Source: Alphaproteobacteria bacterium (GTDB lineage: Bacteria; Pseudomonadota; Alphaproteobacteria; Acetobacterales; Acetobacteraceae). Taken from it: a stretch of DNA of 64,000 bases. How positions within the stretch are numbered: the stretch's first letter is position 1; the number at the start of each line of letters is the position of its first letter. Positions 20,611 through 29,131 of this stretch are shown piece after piece. The notes beneath the pieces were generated by a model. The model worked only from the letters and a program-made list of their open reading frames with translations. It made no database searches and had not been told where the DNA came from. The position numbers and the translations under genes were made by a program. The stretch is taken from assembly GCA_026400815.1 (NCBI GenBank), contig JAPLOI010000015.1:1-64000 (forward strand), given 5' to 3'.

Positions 20611-22659
20611 TCAGCCCTCGATGCGTGAGAAATCGGCCGCCATGTTCATGGCCGCCCGCAGATGGAACAGCAATCGCAGCCGATTCTGGCGCAATTCCGG
20701 CCGCTCGGCGTTGACGAGGATCATGTCGAAGAATTGATCGACCGGGCCGCGCAACGCGGCGAGGGATGCCATGGCATCGGTGAATCTTTCGTCGCCAATG
20801 GCCGTTGCCACGTTCGGCCCTACCTGCCCGATCGCCAAAGCGAGGTCGCGTTCGGCGGGTTCCTCCAGCAGCGTGGAGTCGATCGCGCCGTCGAACTCGC
20901 GGCCGTCCTTCTTGGTTTCGATGCGCAGGATGTTGGCGGCGCGGCGAGAGGCGGCGAGCAGGTTGGTGCCGGCTTCCGTGGCCAGGAACTCGCTGACCGC
21001 CGCGGTACGCGCCAGCAGGCGGACGATGTCGTCATCGGCGCCGGCGCCGAGCACGGCGTTCAGCACGTCGTGGCGGGCGCCGTCGGCGCGGAGTTGGACG
21101 CGGAGGCGGTCGAGCAGGAAGTCCAGCACTTCCGGCACCGCCGCGGCATTGGCGTCGCCGGCCGCCCAGCCGGCCGAATCGCGCAGGCCCAGGCGGATAT
21201 TGCCCTCACGCAGGATGCGGATGATGCCCAGCGCCGCGCGGCGCAGCGCGAAGGGGTCGCCGGAGCCGGTCGGCTTCTCGCCCACCGCGAAGAACGAGAC
21301 GATCTGGTCCAGCTTGTCTGCCAGGGCCACGGCCACGCCCACCGGGTTCTCCGGCAGCCCGTCGCCGGGGCCTTTGGGCAAATAGTGGTCGCGCACTGCT
21401 GCTGCCACAGCGGCGGGTTCGTTGTCATGGGTGGCGTAGTAGCCGCCCATCACGCCCTGCAGTTCCGGGAACTCGCCCACCATGCCGGTGGTCAGGTCGG
21501 CCTTGGCCAGCAGCGCCGCGCGTTCGGCGAGCGCCACGTCGGCGCCCACCAGCGGCGCCAGCTTGCCGGCCAGTGCGACCAGCCGTTTCACCCTGGCACC
21601 CTGTGTGCCCAGCTTGGCGTGGAAGGTGATGCCTTCCAGCGCCGCCACCCGGCTGGCAAGGGTGGCGTGCCGGTCCAGGTCCCAGAAATGCCGGGCATCG
21701 GCGAAGCGGGCGCGCAGCACGCGCTCGTTGCCGGCGATGATGGCGTTGCCGCCGTCGCCGGCTTCGATGTTGGCGACGAAGGCGAAGAATGGTGCTGCCC
21801 GGCCCAGCGCGTCGCGCAGCGCGAAGTAGCGCTGGTTCACGCGCATGGAGACCTGCATCACCTCATCAGGCAGGTCCATGTAGGCGGGGTCGATCGCGCC
21901 GATCAGCGGCACCGGCCATTCCACCAGGCCGGCCACCTCGTCCAGCAGCCCCTGGTCTTCCAGCACCGCCAGGCCGCGCGTTGCGGCCAGGCCGGCCAGG
22001 CCCTCGGCGATCATCCGCTTCCGCTCGCCGGCCTGCACCACCACCTGGCGGGCCATCAGTTCCTCGGCCCACTGCGCGCAGGAGGTGACGGTGAAGGCGC
22101 CCGGGGCATGGAAGCGATGGCCCTCGGTCTGGTTGCCGGAGACCAGGCTATGCCCGTCATCCGCGCCATCGCGCAGGTCGAACGGCACCACCGTGCCATC
22201 CAGCACGCAGGTGATCCGGCGCAGCGGCCGCACCCAGGTGAAGCCTGATGTGCCGCCCCAGCGCATGGATTTCGGCCAGGGGAAGCGGCGCAGCAGGCCC
22301 GGCATCACGGAGGCGACGAGGCCTGCCGCCTGCACGCCCGGCACCACGCGTTCCAGCACCCAGAACTCGCCTTCCTCGCGCAGGTCCTCGCGCGGGGCAT
22401 TGAACTTGCGCAGGAAGCCGGCCAGCGCCTGTTCCGGCGCGCTGCGCCGCGGCCCGCGCTCCACGCTGCGGCTTTCCGCCACGCCGGCGGCCACGGTGGC
22501 CACCGCCGCGATCCGGCGCGCGCCGTAGAAGCCCCGCACTTCCGTGGGCGACAGCGGCGCCAGGGCCTCGGTCAGCAGCCGGCAGAGATCGTCCGCCGCC
22601 CGCGCCTGCATGCGCGCGGGGATTTCCTCGCTGAACAACTCGATGAAAAGCTCAGGCAA
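20611..22659 (-). CDS. glyS: Glycyl-tRNA synthetase beta subunit
   Basis: The 682-residue beta subunit of the heterotetrameric glycyl-tRNA synthetase recognises tRNA-Gly, while GlyQ activates glycine. The N-terminus ELFIELFSEEIPARMQ is diagnostic, followed by GRVAALEGITFHAKLG and VGEFPELQGVMGGYYA (HD-domain region). The C-terminus FFDMILVNAERPELRQNRL matches the anticodon-binding end. It uses a TTG start, 4 bases after the vapC stop, with an AAGGA ribosome site 8 bases before it that lies inside the end of vapC. The 733-base separation from glyQ by a toxin-antitoxin pair is unusual. Confidence 0.93.
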   Translation of the reverse strand: MPELFIELFSEEIPARMQARAADDLCRLLTEALAPLSPTEVRGFYGARRIAAVATVAAGVAESRSVERGPRRSAPEQALAGFLRKFNAPREDLREEGEFWVLERVVPGVQAAGLVASVMPGLLRRFPWPKSMRWGGTSGFTWVRPLRRITCVLDGTVVPFDLRDGADDGHSLVSGNQTEGHRFHAPGAFTVTSCAQWAEELMARQVVVQAGERKRMIAEGLAGLAATRGLAVLEDQGLLDEVAGLVEWPVPLIGAIDPAYMDLPDEVMQVSMRVNQRYFALRDALGRAAPFFAFVANIEAGDGGNAIIAGNERVLRARFADARHFWDLDRHATLASRVAALEGITFHAKLGTQGARVKRLVALAGKLAPLVGADVALAERAALLAKADLTTGMVGEFPELQGVMGGYYATHDNEPAAVAAAVRDHYLPKGPGDGLPENPVGVAVALADKLDQIVSFFAVGEKPTGSGDPFALRRAALGIIRILREGNIRLGLRDSAGWAAGDANAAAVPEVLDFLLDRLRVQLRADGARHDVLNAVLGAGADDDIVRLLARTAAVSEFLATEAGTNLLAASRRAANILRIETKKDGREFDGAIDSTLLEEPAERDLALAIGQVGPNVATAIGDERFTDAMASLAALRGPVDQFFDMILVNAERPELRQNRLRLLFHLRAAMNMAADFSRIEG

Positions 22660-22663
22660 CGTG

Positions 22664-23059
22664 TCAGTCCTTCAGCGCGGGTTCGATGTCGGTGTGGATG
22701 AAGTCGTCGCCCTTGAAGAGCAGCCGTTCACCCTCGACCTTGGCGACCGCATAGACCATGCAGTCGCCGAAATTCAGCCGGGCCCGGTGCCGGGCCCGGC
22801 CATAGGAGGCCCAGGCCCGGCGGGCCTCCTGCGCATGGGCCGCGTTCATCGGGCAAACCTCCAGGCGCACCTTTTCGGCAATCAGCCGAAAGATCCGGTC
22901 CGCCTCCGGATCGCCCCTCCGGTCGATCACCATTGCAGCCTCGACCCATGTCGGCGCCGGGATGCGGGGCCGCTGGGCGCGGGTGATCGCATCCAGCATG
23001 CGCGGCGCCTCGGGTTCGACCAGGGCGATGGCCAGGATGGCGGATGCATCGACGATCAC
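22664..23059 (-). CDS. vapC: VapC-type PIN-domain ribonuclease toxin
   Basis: The 131-residue PIN-domain protein has the expected acidic catalytic residues: D4 in IVDASAI, E in TWVEAAMV (about residue 40), and D in NFGDCMVYAVA (about 98) followed by the D of KGDDF. VapC toxins cleave tRNA or rRNA and are held inactive by VapB. It starts at GTG 23059, overlapping the vapB stop by 4 bases, as is usual for the pair. The end of the gene carries the ribosome-binding site of glyS. The toxin class is clear; its RNA target is not predictable. Confidence 0.85.
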   Translation of the reverse strand: MIVDASAILAIALVEPEAPRMLDAITRAQRPRIPAPTWVEAAMVIDRRGDPEADRIFRLIAEKVRLEVCPMNAAHAQEARRAWASYGRARHRARLNFGDCMVYAVAKVEGERLLFKGDDFIHTDIEPALKD

Positions 23060-23331
23060 TGCGGCATTCCGTCCGCGCCATAGATTTCCTCGTGGTCGGC
23101 GCTCGATGTGCCTGGCTCCACGTGGCGCCGAAGCTCATGCCCCAATGCGAGCACCTCGGCGATCAGCGTTTGGCGCTCCACCTCCGCGACAACACGCAGC
23201 CGTTCCTCACGCTCCAGCCGTTCCCGCAGGGCCGTCGTGACGGCCGTTGTCAGGCTTTCGCCCGTCAGCTCCGACAGGCGGGAGGCCAGGGCATAGGCAT
23301 CGTCGCTCTTGATGTTCAGCTGGGAGCCCAT
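23056..23331 (-). CDS. vapB: VapB-type antitoxin
   Basis: The 91-residue protein opens with SQLNIKSDDAYALASRLSEL and LTGESLTTAVTTALRERLER. This is the Rv0623-type ribbon-helix-helix DNA-binding domain that autoregulates vapBC. The charged C-terminal half would wrap the toxin. It is directly followed by vapC with a 4-base overlap and lies 65 bases downstream of glyQ. Two GGTAGAA repeats 21 bases apart precede the ATG and may be its operator. Confidence 0.83.
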   Translation of the reverse strand: MGSQLNIKSDDAYALASRLSELTGESLTTAVTTALRERLEREERLRVVAEVERQTLIAEVLALGHELRRHVEPGTSSADHEEIYGADGMPQ

Positions 23332-23361
23332 GGTAGAAATCTCCACACGCACGGTAGAATA
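23332..23361 (-). promoter_or_regulatory. Direct-repeat operator candidate upstream of vapB
   Basis: On the plus strand GGTAGAA occurs at 23332-23338 and 23353-23359, 21 bases apart (two helical turns). On the minus strand the second copy overlaps TATTCT, a possible -10 box. This placement, just before the vapB ATG, fits autorepression by a ribbon-helix-helix antitoxin. Confidence 0.4.
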
Positions 23362-23396
23362 CGCCTCTGGCGGTGCCACGTCATGCCAATTCGCCC

Positions 23397-24263
23397 TCAG
23401 GCTGCCTGCTCCCCCGCCAGCCACGCCTCGCAGCAGCCCTTCGCCAGCGTGCGCACCCGGCCGATATAGCTGGCGCGTTCCGCCACGCTGATCACGCCGC
23501 GGGCGTCCAGCAGGTTGAACAGGTGGCTGGCCTTGATGCACTGGTCGTAGGCCGGCAGCGCCAGTTTCTCGCCGAGCAGGGCGGCGCATTCCCGCTCCGC
23601 ATCCTCGAAGTGGCGGCCGAGCATCGCGGTGTCGGCGTGTTCGAAGTTGTGGGCGCTGTATTCCTTCTCCGCGCGGAGGAAAACGTCGCCGTACTTTACC
23701 CCGCGCCCGTTGAAATCCAGGTCGTACACCCGCTCCACGTCCTGCACGTACATCGCCAGGCGTTCGAGCCCGTAGGTCATCTCGAAGCTGGGCAGGTCCA
23801 CCGGGATGCCGCCGACCTGCTGGAAATAGGTGAACTGGCCCACTTCCATGCCGTCGCACCAGACCTCCCAGCCCAGGCCCCAGGCGCCCAGCGTGGGGCT
23901 TTCCCAGTCATCCTCCACGAAGCGGAAATCGTGCAGCTTCGGGTCCAGCCCGATCTCGCGGTAGCTTTCCAGCAGCAGCGCCTGCGCATCGGCGGGCGAG
24001 GGCTTCATGATCACCTGGTACTGGTAGTAGTGCTGCAGGCGGTTCGGGTTCTCGCCGTAGCGCCCGTCGGACGGCCGGCGGCTGGGCTGCACATAGGCGG
24101 CCGCCCAGGGCTTTTTCCCCAGCGCGCGCAGCGTGGTGGCCGGGTGAAACGTGCCCGCCCCCATCTCCACATCGTAGGGTTGCAGGATCACGCAGCCCTG
24201 CCGGGCCCAGAAGCCGTGCAGCTTCAGGATAAGGTCCTGAAAACTCAAGGAAGATCGCGTCAT
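23397..24263 (-). CDS. glyQ: Glycyl-tRNA synthetase alpha subunit
   Basis: The 288-residue alpha subunit forms glycyl-adenylate. The sequence is highly characteristic: [60 protein letters not shown] and [16 protein letters not shown] at 24263 gives the canonical N-terminus. It is the first gene of a minus-strand set glyQ-vapB-vapC-glyS-ppdK and is divergent from the DUF2076 gene, sharing a 177-base intergenic region. Confidence 0.96.
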   Translation of the reverse strand: MTRSSLSFQDLILKLHGFWARQGCVILQPYDVEMGAGTFHPATTLRALGKKPWAAAYVQPSRRPSDGRYGENPNRLQHYYQYQVIMKPSPADAQALLLESYREIGLDPKLHDFRFVEDDWESPTLGAWGLGWEVWCDGMEVGQFTYFQQVGGIPVDLPSFEMTYGLERLAMYVQDVERVYDLDFNGRGVKYGDVFLRAEKEYSAHNFEHADTAMLGRHFEDAERECAALLGEKLALPAYDQCIKASHLFNLLDARGVISVAERASYIGRVRTLAKGCCEAWLAGEQAA

Positions 24264-24440
24264 CGTCCGCCTGCGGGAAGGAATCGGGCGCACACTAGTG
24301 CCGCAGCGCAGCAAAGAGAAGCGCCGGCGGGGATCATGAGCTGGCGATGAGCAGGATGTAACTTGAACCGCCCCCGCCCCCGGGCCACATCCGGGGGAGG
24401 TTCGACTGCTTTTCGCAACCAGAACCGCACGGGGATTCAG

Positions 24441-25256
24441 ATGACCAACGAGGAACGCGACCTCATCGCCCAGTTCATCCAGCGTGTTGCCGGCACCCCG
24501 GTGCGCGCGCCCGGCTCGGTGCCCAGCACCCTGCCCGCCCAGCAGGCCAAGCCGCCTGTCGATCGGGAGGCGGATGCCCTGATCGCCGAGCTGATGCAGC
24601 GCTACCCCGATGCGCGCTACCGCCTGACGCAGATGGCGTTCGTGCAGGAGCACGCCTTGGCCGAGGCGCAGAACACCATCAACCGCCTGCAGTGGGAGTT
24701 GGAGCAGGCCCGCGCCCAGCAGGGTTATGGCCAGCAGGGCTACGGCCAGCCGCAGGCTCCCGCTGGCTCCCCCTGGGGTGCCGCGGCCCAGCAGCCGCAG
24801 CCCTCGCGCGGGCTGTTCGGTGGGCTGTTCGGTGGCCGCCAGTCTGCCCCGCCGCCGCCGCCGCCGCCGCAGGCGCGCACCATGCCGCCGCCGCAGCCGA
24901 CCTACGCGCCCGGCTACCAGCCCGGCATGTTCCAGCAGGGCGGCGGCTCCGGCTTCCTCGGCTCGGCGCTGACCACCGCGGCCGGCGTGGCCGGTGGCAT
25001 GGTGGTGGGCAACATGCTGATGAACGCCTTCTCCGGCGGCGGTGCCGCCCATGCCGCCAGCGCGGCCTCGGGGGCTGCCGGCTCCACCTGGACCAACCCC
25101 ACCAGCGACCCCTACGCCCAGGGCGGCGAACCCAAGGATGGCGGCTGGCAGCAGCCCACCAGCTACCAGGACACCGCCCAGGACAGCGCCCAGGACGGCG
25201 GCTGGCAGCAGGCCGATAGCGGCTGGTCCGATGCGGGGCCTGACGAAGAGGTCTGA
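24441..25256 (+). CDS. DUF2076 family protein
   Basis: The 271-residue protein has an N-terminal helical domain ([20 protein letters not shown]) and the family's [20 protein letters not shown]. These are followed by a long Gln/Pro/Gly-rich linker (poly-proline around residues 135-143) and a glycine/alanine-rich hydrophobic patch ([20 protein letters not shown]). The acidic Gln/Asp-rich tail contains repeated [11 protein letters not shown]-type units. The function of DUF2076 proteins is not established; the N-terminal half resembles a ligand-binding periplasmic protein, but no signal peptide is visible. A rho-independent terminator follows 27 bases after the stop. Confidence 0.75.
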   Translation: MTNEERDLIAQFIQRVAGTPVRAPGSVPSTLPAQQAKPPVDREADALIAELMQRYPDARYRLTQMAFVQEHALAEAQNTINRLQWELEQARAQQGYGQQGYGQPQAPAGSPWGAAAQQPQPSRGLFGGLFGGRQSAPPPPPPPQARTMPPPQPTYAPGYQPGMFQQGGGSGFLGSALTTAAGVAGGMVVGNMLMNAFSGGGAAHAASAASGAAGSTWTNPTSDPYAQGGEPKDGGWQQPTSYQDTAQDSAQDGGWQQADSGWSDAGPDEEV

Positions 25257-25282
25257 CCTTCCGCCACAGGCATCACCAAAAA

Positions 25283-25319
25283 GGGGCGGCCCCGCCACGG
25301 GCCGCCCCTTCGTTTTTTC
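25283..25319 (+). terminator. Rho-independent terminator after the DUF2076 gene
   Basis: GGGGCGGCCC and GGGCCGCCCC form a perfect 10-base GC stem with a 6-base loop, followed by TTCGTTTTTT. An A tract precedes the stem, so it may also work in the reverse direction. Confidence 0.9.
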
Positions 25320-25406
25320 TTCGGCCGCCTGTCGAAATGGCGGCACCCTGCGGCTCATCGGTTCAGGCGCCGGAAAGCCGGCGCCGTGCCCGAACGGAGC
25401 CGACCC

Positions 25407-25811
25407 ATGCAGTACATGATCCTCTTCAATGAAACCGCCCGCGACTTCGCCCTGCGCAGCGATCCCACCCGCGCGCCCGCCCATATGGGCGCCTGGGCCG
25501 CCTATATCGACGCCATGGCCAAGGCCGGCATCATCGTGCACGGCAACGGGCTGATGCCGCCGGAAACCGGCACCATCGTGCGCGTGCGCAACGGCGTGCG
25601 CTCACTGCAGGATGGGGCCCTGCAGGATGGGGCCCTGCAGGATGGGGCCGTGCAGGATGGCCCCTATGCCGACAGCAAGGAGCAGGTGGGCGGCTACTTC
25701 ATCCTGGAGGTGCCGGACCTCGACACCGCGCTGGAATGGGCCGCCCGCAGCCCCTCGGCCAGCTACGCCAGCACCGAGGTGCGCCCGGTGATGCCGCCGA
25801 TGCCGCAGTAG
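25407..25811 (+). CDS. YCII/DGPF-family protein with an in-frame tandem duplication
   Basis: The 134-residue YCII-domain (DGPF) protein opens with [17 protein letters not shown] and ends with the family's [11 protein letters not shown]. The expected motif DGP-[FY]-A-[ED]-[ST]-KEQ-x-GGY is present as [20 protein letters not shown]. Directly before it a 15-base unit is repeated, giving LQDGA three times and then VQDGP (25605-25664). DGPF proteins are habitually encoded next to group ECF42 sigma factors, as here. Their biochemical role is unknown. Confidence 0.82.
   Translation: MQYMILFNETARDFALRSDPTRAPAHMGAWAAYIDAMAKAGIIVHGNGLMPPETGTIVRVRNGVRSLQDGALQDGALQDGAVQDGPYADSKEQVGGYFILEVPDLDTALEWAARSPSASYASTEVRPVMPPMPQ
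25605..25664 (+). repeat. 15-base tandem repeat, four units, inside the YCII gene
   Basis: The unit CTGCAGGATGGGGCC occurs three times without a mismatch, then a fourth diverged unit GTGCAGGATGGCCCC. It keeps the reading frame, adding about 15 residues ahead of the conserved DGP motif. Confidence 0.95.
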
Positions 25812-25813
25812 CC

Positions 25814-27032
25814 ATGCCTACCCCGATCGAAGCCGGTCGGGCGGCGGAGCGGGCGGCGCGCGAGTCCTACGGGCGGCTCGTCGCCCTGCTCGCTGCCCGC
25901 TCCCGCGATGTCGCCGCCGCGGAGGATGCCCTTGCCGAGGGCTTCCGCCTGGCGCTGGAAAACCTGGCCGGCGCGCGGCATCCCGGCGCGGCCGGAAGCC
26001 TGGCTGCTGACCGCCGCGCGCCGCGTGCTGGGCCACCGCGCCCGCCACGCCCAGGTGCGCAACGTAGCCGCAACCGCCCTCGCCCAGCTGGCCGAGGAAG
26101 CGCAAAGCAACCCCGCCGGGGCCACGCCGGACCACCGGCTGAACCTGCTATTCGTCTGCGCCCACCCGGCGATCGACCCGGCCATCCAGGCGCCGCTGAT
26201 GCTGCAGGCCGTGCTGGGCCTGGATGCCGCGCGCATCGCCGCCTGCTTCCTGGTGCCGCCCGCCGCCATGGGCCAGCGCCTGGTGCGCGCCAAGGCGAAG
26301 ATCCGCGATGCCGGCATCGGCTTCGCCCTGCCCGCCCCCGCCGACCTGCCGCCGCGGCTCGATGGCGTGCTGCGTGCCATCTACGCCGCCTACGGCACCG
26401 GCTGGGATGAGGCCTTCGCCGCCGAATCCCGCCATGTCGGCCTGGCCGAGGAAGCCGTCTGGCTCGCCCGGCTGGTGGTGGCCCTGCTGCCCGACGCCGC
26501 CGAGGCCAAGGGGCTGCTGGCCCTGATGCTGCATTGCGAGGCCCGCCGCCCTGCCCGCCGGGACGGGTCCGGCGCTTTCGTTCCACTCGCCCGGCAAGAC
26601 ACGGCGCGGTGGGACCGGCCGATGATGGAAGAGGCGGAGGCGCTGCTGCGGGAGGCCGCCCGCGCCGCCACCCCTGGCCGGCTGCAGCTGGAAGCGGCGA
26701 TCCAATCCGTGCATGCCGAGCGCACCGCCACCGGCCGCACCGATTGGCAGGCCATCGTCGCCCTTTACGGGCTGCTCGCGCAGCTTTCGCCCACCGTGGG
26801 GGTGCAGGTCGCCCGCGCCGCTGCGCTGGCCGAGGCCGGCGATCCCGCCCCATCCCTCGCGCTGCTCGATGCGCTGGCGGCGACCGACTACCAGCCCTGG
26901 TGGGCCTGCCGGGCCCGCGCCCTGACCCTGCTCGGACGCCGGGCAGAGGCCCAGGCCGCCTTCCGCCATGCCGCCGGCTTGTCCACGGATCCCGCGGTGC
27001 GTACCTGGCTCCTGGCCCAGGCCGAAGCCTAG
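25814..27032 (+). pseudogene. ECF42-type sigma factor with apparent frameshift
   Basis: The two halves of an ECF sigma factor lie in different frames. From ATG 25814 the region-2 part reads RESYGRLVALLAARSRDVAA and AEDALAEGFRLALENLAGA. The continuation RGIPARPEAWLLTAARRVLG lies in the next frame, with the switch at 25965-25990. Removing one G there restores an open frame to 27032. The second part has the family's LNLLFVCAHPAI, a sigma-4 helix-turn-helix around LDAARIAACFLVPPAAMGQR, and the long helical C-terminal extension of ECF42 (about 250 residues). The gene lies 2 bases after its YCII partner. It is either decayed or a sequence error. Confidence 0.75.
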
Positions 27033-27037
27033 GCCCC

Positions 27038-27688
27038 CTATTCCGGCTCCCAGTCGCGCTCGCGCATGGTGGAGACCACATCCCGCACCGCGCGCGCGCC
27101 GGGGTCCATCGCCATCCAGTCCACCAGGTGCCGCAGCACGCCCTTGGTGGGCTGGCCCACCATCTCCAGCGCCTCGGCCACGTCGTACCAGCTGAGGTTT
27201 TCCAGTTCGCCGGAGCCGGCCAGCGTGCCAGTCACGTGCTCTGCGTCCACCACCAGGAAGCGGGCATCGAAGCGCATCGGCGAGGATTCCGGCGTGACCG
27301 CGCGGCACAGATAGTCCAGCCCATGCAGGAAGGGCGGCGCGCCCAGCGTCAGCCCGGTTTCCTCGTCCAGCTCCCGCGCCGCGGCGATGCCGATAGCGCG
27401 GGCCAGGGATTCATCGGCGCCGCGCAGCAGCCGCAGCCAGGTCAGCTCCGGCATGTCGCTCGCCGGCGCCACGCCGTGATCCTCGGGATCCACCCGCCCG
27501 CCGGGAAACACCAGGCGGTTGGGCATGAATTTGTGCTTGGCGCCGCGCATGCCCATCAGCACCTCGGCCTTGCGGCTCACCGGTGCCACGCGCAGCACCA
27601 GCAGGCTCGCCGCCGGCTTCGGCACCACCGGCGCGGGTTTCTCGGCTGCTTGGGCAGGGGGCATGGAGGGCGGGGTGGTCTCGGTCAT
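27038..27688 (-). CDS. Nudix hydrolase
   Basis: The 216-residue protein has a recognisable but stretched Nudix box: GGRVDPEDHG, then an insertion of about 30 residues, then AAARELDEETGLTLG (the RE-x-x-EE-x-G core). Such inserts occur in a subgroup related to CoA/NADH pyrophosphatases. ATG at 27688 precedes a proline-rich N-terminus of about 30 residues. It would hydrolyse a nucleoside-diphosphate-linked compound in the cytoplasm; the substrate is unknown. It converges on the sigma-factor gene with a 5-base gap. Confidence 0.75.
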   Translation of the reverse strand: MTETTPPSMPPAQAAEKPAPVVPKPAASLLVLRVAPVSRKAEVLMGMRGAKHKFMPNRLVFPGGRVDPEDHGVAPASDMPELTWLRLLRGADESLARAIGIAAARELDEETGLTLGAPPFLHGLDYLCRAVTPESSPMRFDARFLVVDAEHVTGTLAGSGELENLSWYDVAEALEMVGQPTKGVLRHLVDWMAMDPGARAVRDVVSTMRERDWEPE

Positions 27689-27760
27689 GCGGCACTCCTT
27701 CGCCGCACAGATTGCCCGATCAAGCCGGGCACGCAAACCCTTGGCGCAGGCAAGCGAGTA

Positions 27761-28063
27761 TCAGCCCGCCAGGGTCTCGCGCACTTCGCGCGCCAGGCGC
27801 AGCGCCTCGGGGCTGCCATAGGCTTCCAGGCGCTTGGCCACTTCGCGCATTCCGGCGATCGACCGGGCCGGCTTGCCATACCAGAAGCAGAACGCATCGA
27901 ACCGCGCCATCGCTTCATCATACAGCACGCCCAGTGCCACCGCGGGGTCTGCCTGGCCCATCATCGCGGCATGGTTCTGCTCCGGCACCAGCACCGTCAT
28001 CGGCACCAGCCCCTGGTTGCGGTTTCCGCCGCGAGACCAGTTTCCGCTTCCAGAGAACGACAT
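27761..28063 (-). CDS. Conserved hypothetical protein, 100 residues
   Basis: The small soluble protein begins MSFSGSGNWSRGGNRNQ and has a helical core (VALGVLYDEAMARFDAFCFW) and an amphipathic C-terminus (REVAKRLEAYGSPEALRLAR). I do not recognise a family. The regular codon structure and a start 72 bases upstream of the Nudix gene support it as real and possibly co-transcribed. Confidence 0.55.
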   Translation of the reverse strand: MSFSGSGNWSRGGNRNQGLVPMTVLVPEQNHAAMMGQADPAVALGVLYDEAMARFDAFCFWYGKPARSIAGMREVAKRLEAYGSPEALRLAREVRETLAG

Positions 28064-28126
28064 GCGCGACTCCTCACTTATCCCTGGGACACTGCAGCGC
28101 CAGGGGTGAATAGAGGGTAAAGGCCG

Positions 28127-28969
28127 CTAGACCCTTTTGCGCCGGCGGACCCGCTTCGCGTCATCGCGCGGAAACGCCACGCCGCTGACGGAAACACCGA
28201 GATTCGCCAGCAGCCGGGCCATCTCGATCGCGCAGCGGTAGCCCTCCAGCACCGGGGCCTCCCACCCCATCTCACGCAGCCGGCGCTCGATATGCGGGCG
28301 CATCCAGTACATGGCCGAACACCCCAGGATCAGGCTTTCCGCCCCATCCTCCTCGATCGCCGCCACCGCCTCCGCCACCGCGCGCTCCAGCCATTCGCTG
28401 GTGCCGCCCGCCGCCACCACGGCCTTGGCGGACTGCACGTTCCCCGCGCCCGGGCGAGACGGCCGCGGCAGTGGCGCATCGATGCAGCGCACGCTGGCGC
28501 AGTGCTCCACCATCCGGTAGCGCACCACCAGCTCCGCCATCTGCGCGTTGTGCACCTCCGTCACGTCCAGCACGCTGAACCGGTGCCCCAGCATCCCCGC
28601 CACCACCATCTGCGCATGGGCACACGCCACCACCGGTACGCCGAAGCGCTGCCCGATCTCCCGCGCCTCGATGAACCCGGGATCGCCGCCGCCCAGCAGT
28701 ACCACCGCATCCCAGCGGCCGGACGCACAGACCTCGCGCACGATCGGCAGGCGCATGGCGCCCACGATGGCGAACTCCTCCCGCGTTTCCACGAACGAGT
28801 CCCCGAACGGGCCCACCGGGCCGGGATGCACATCCCAGTCCAGGCCCTGTAGCAGGTGGCCGTAATCCTCGAAGTTGATCAGGCGCGCCTCGCGGGAGGC
28901 GTCGGCCGGGGGGGCATACAGCGCCGAGGTTTCGGCGAAGGTGTAGGGTTGGATCAGCAGCAGGCGCAT
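28127..28969 (-). CDS. Asp/Glu/hydantoin racemase family protein
   Basis: The 280-residue protein is built like the Asp/Glu racemase superfamily. The first half carries the loop VVACAHAQMVVAG with a cysteine, and the second carries SLILGCSAMYWM with the partner cysteine, the pair normally used for proton transfer. ATG at 28969 is preferred over a TTG 12 bases upstream because it directly starts MRLLLIQPYTFAET. It is longer than typical racemases (about 220-250), owing to an N-terminal ASREARLINFEDYGHLLQGL region. The substrate is unknown; hydantoins or maleate-like acids are possible. A hairpin repeat lies just upstream. Confidence 0.68.
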   Translation of the reverse strand: MRLLLIQPYTFAETSALYAPPADASREARLINFEDYGHLLQGLDWDVHPGPVGPFGDSFVETREEFAIVGAMRLPIVREVCASGRWDAVVLLGGGDPGFIEAREIGQRFGVPVVACAHAQMVVAGMLGHRFSVLDVTEVHNAQMAELVVRYRMVEHCASVRCIDAPLPRPSRPGAGNVQSAKAVVAAGGTSEWLERAVAEAVAAIEEDGAESLILGCSAMYWMRPHIERRLREMGWEAPVLEGYRCAIEMARLLANLGVSVSGVAFPRDDAKRVRRRKRV

Positions 28970-28984
28970 GACGGCCTCCAAGCA

Positions 28985-29125
28985 AGAGTCTTCTTTTTGT
29001 GAACAAAAAGAAGCAAAAAAACTTCATTTATTCGCAGTTCCGCCGCCCTGAGCATCACCCCGGGCGGCGGAGGCCGTCAAACATACAAAAGTTTTTTGGT
29101 TCTTTTTTTCAAAAAAGAACCGCTT
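28985..29125. repeat. A/T-hairpin flanked repeat, copy 1
   Basis: The left hairpin is CTTCTTTTTGT/ACAAAAAGAAG (28990-29013). The central GC stem is CCGCCGCCC/GGGCGGCGG (29040-29070). The right block is AAAAGTTTTTT then GGTTCTTTTTT/AAAAAAGAACC (29098-29121). The element fills the gap between the SDR stop and the racemase-like gene start. Related copies lie near 38.8, 44.8 and 48.2 kb. Confidence 0.85.
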
Positions 29126-29131
29126 CCTTCC

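Noticed and set aside
25605-25664. CRISPR-like array
   Set aside because: The 15-base units are contiguous with no spacers and lie in frame inside a YCII gene.
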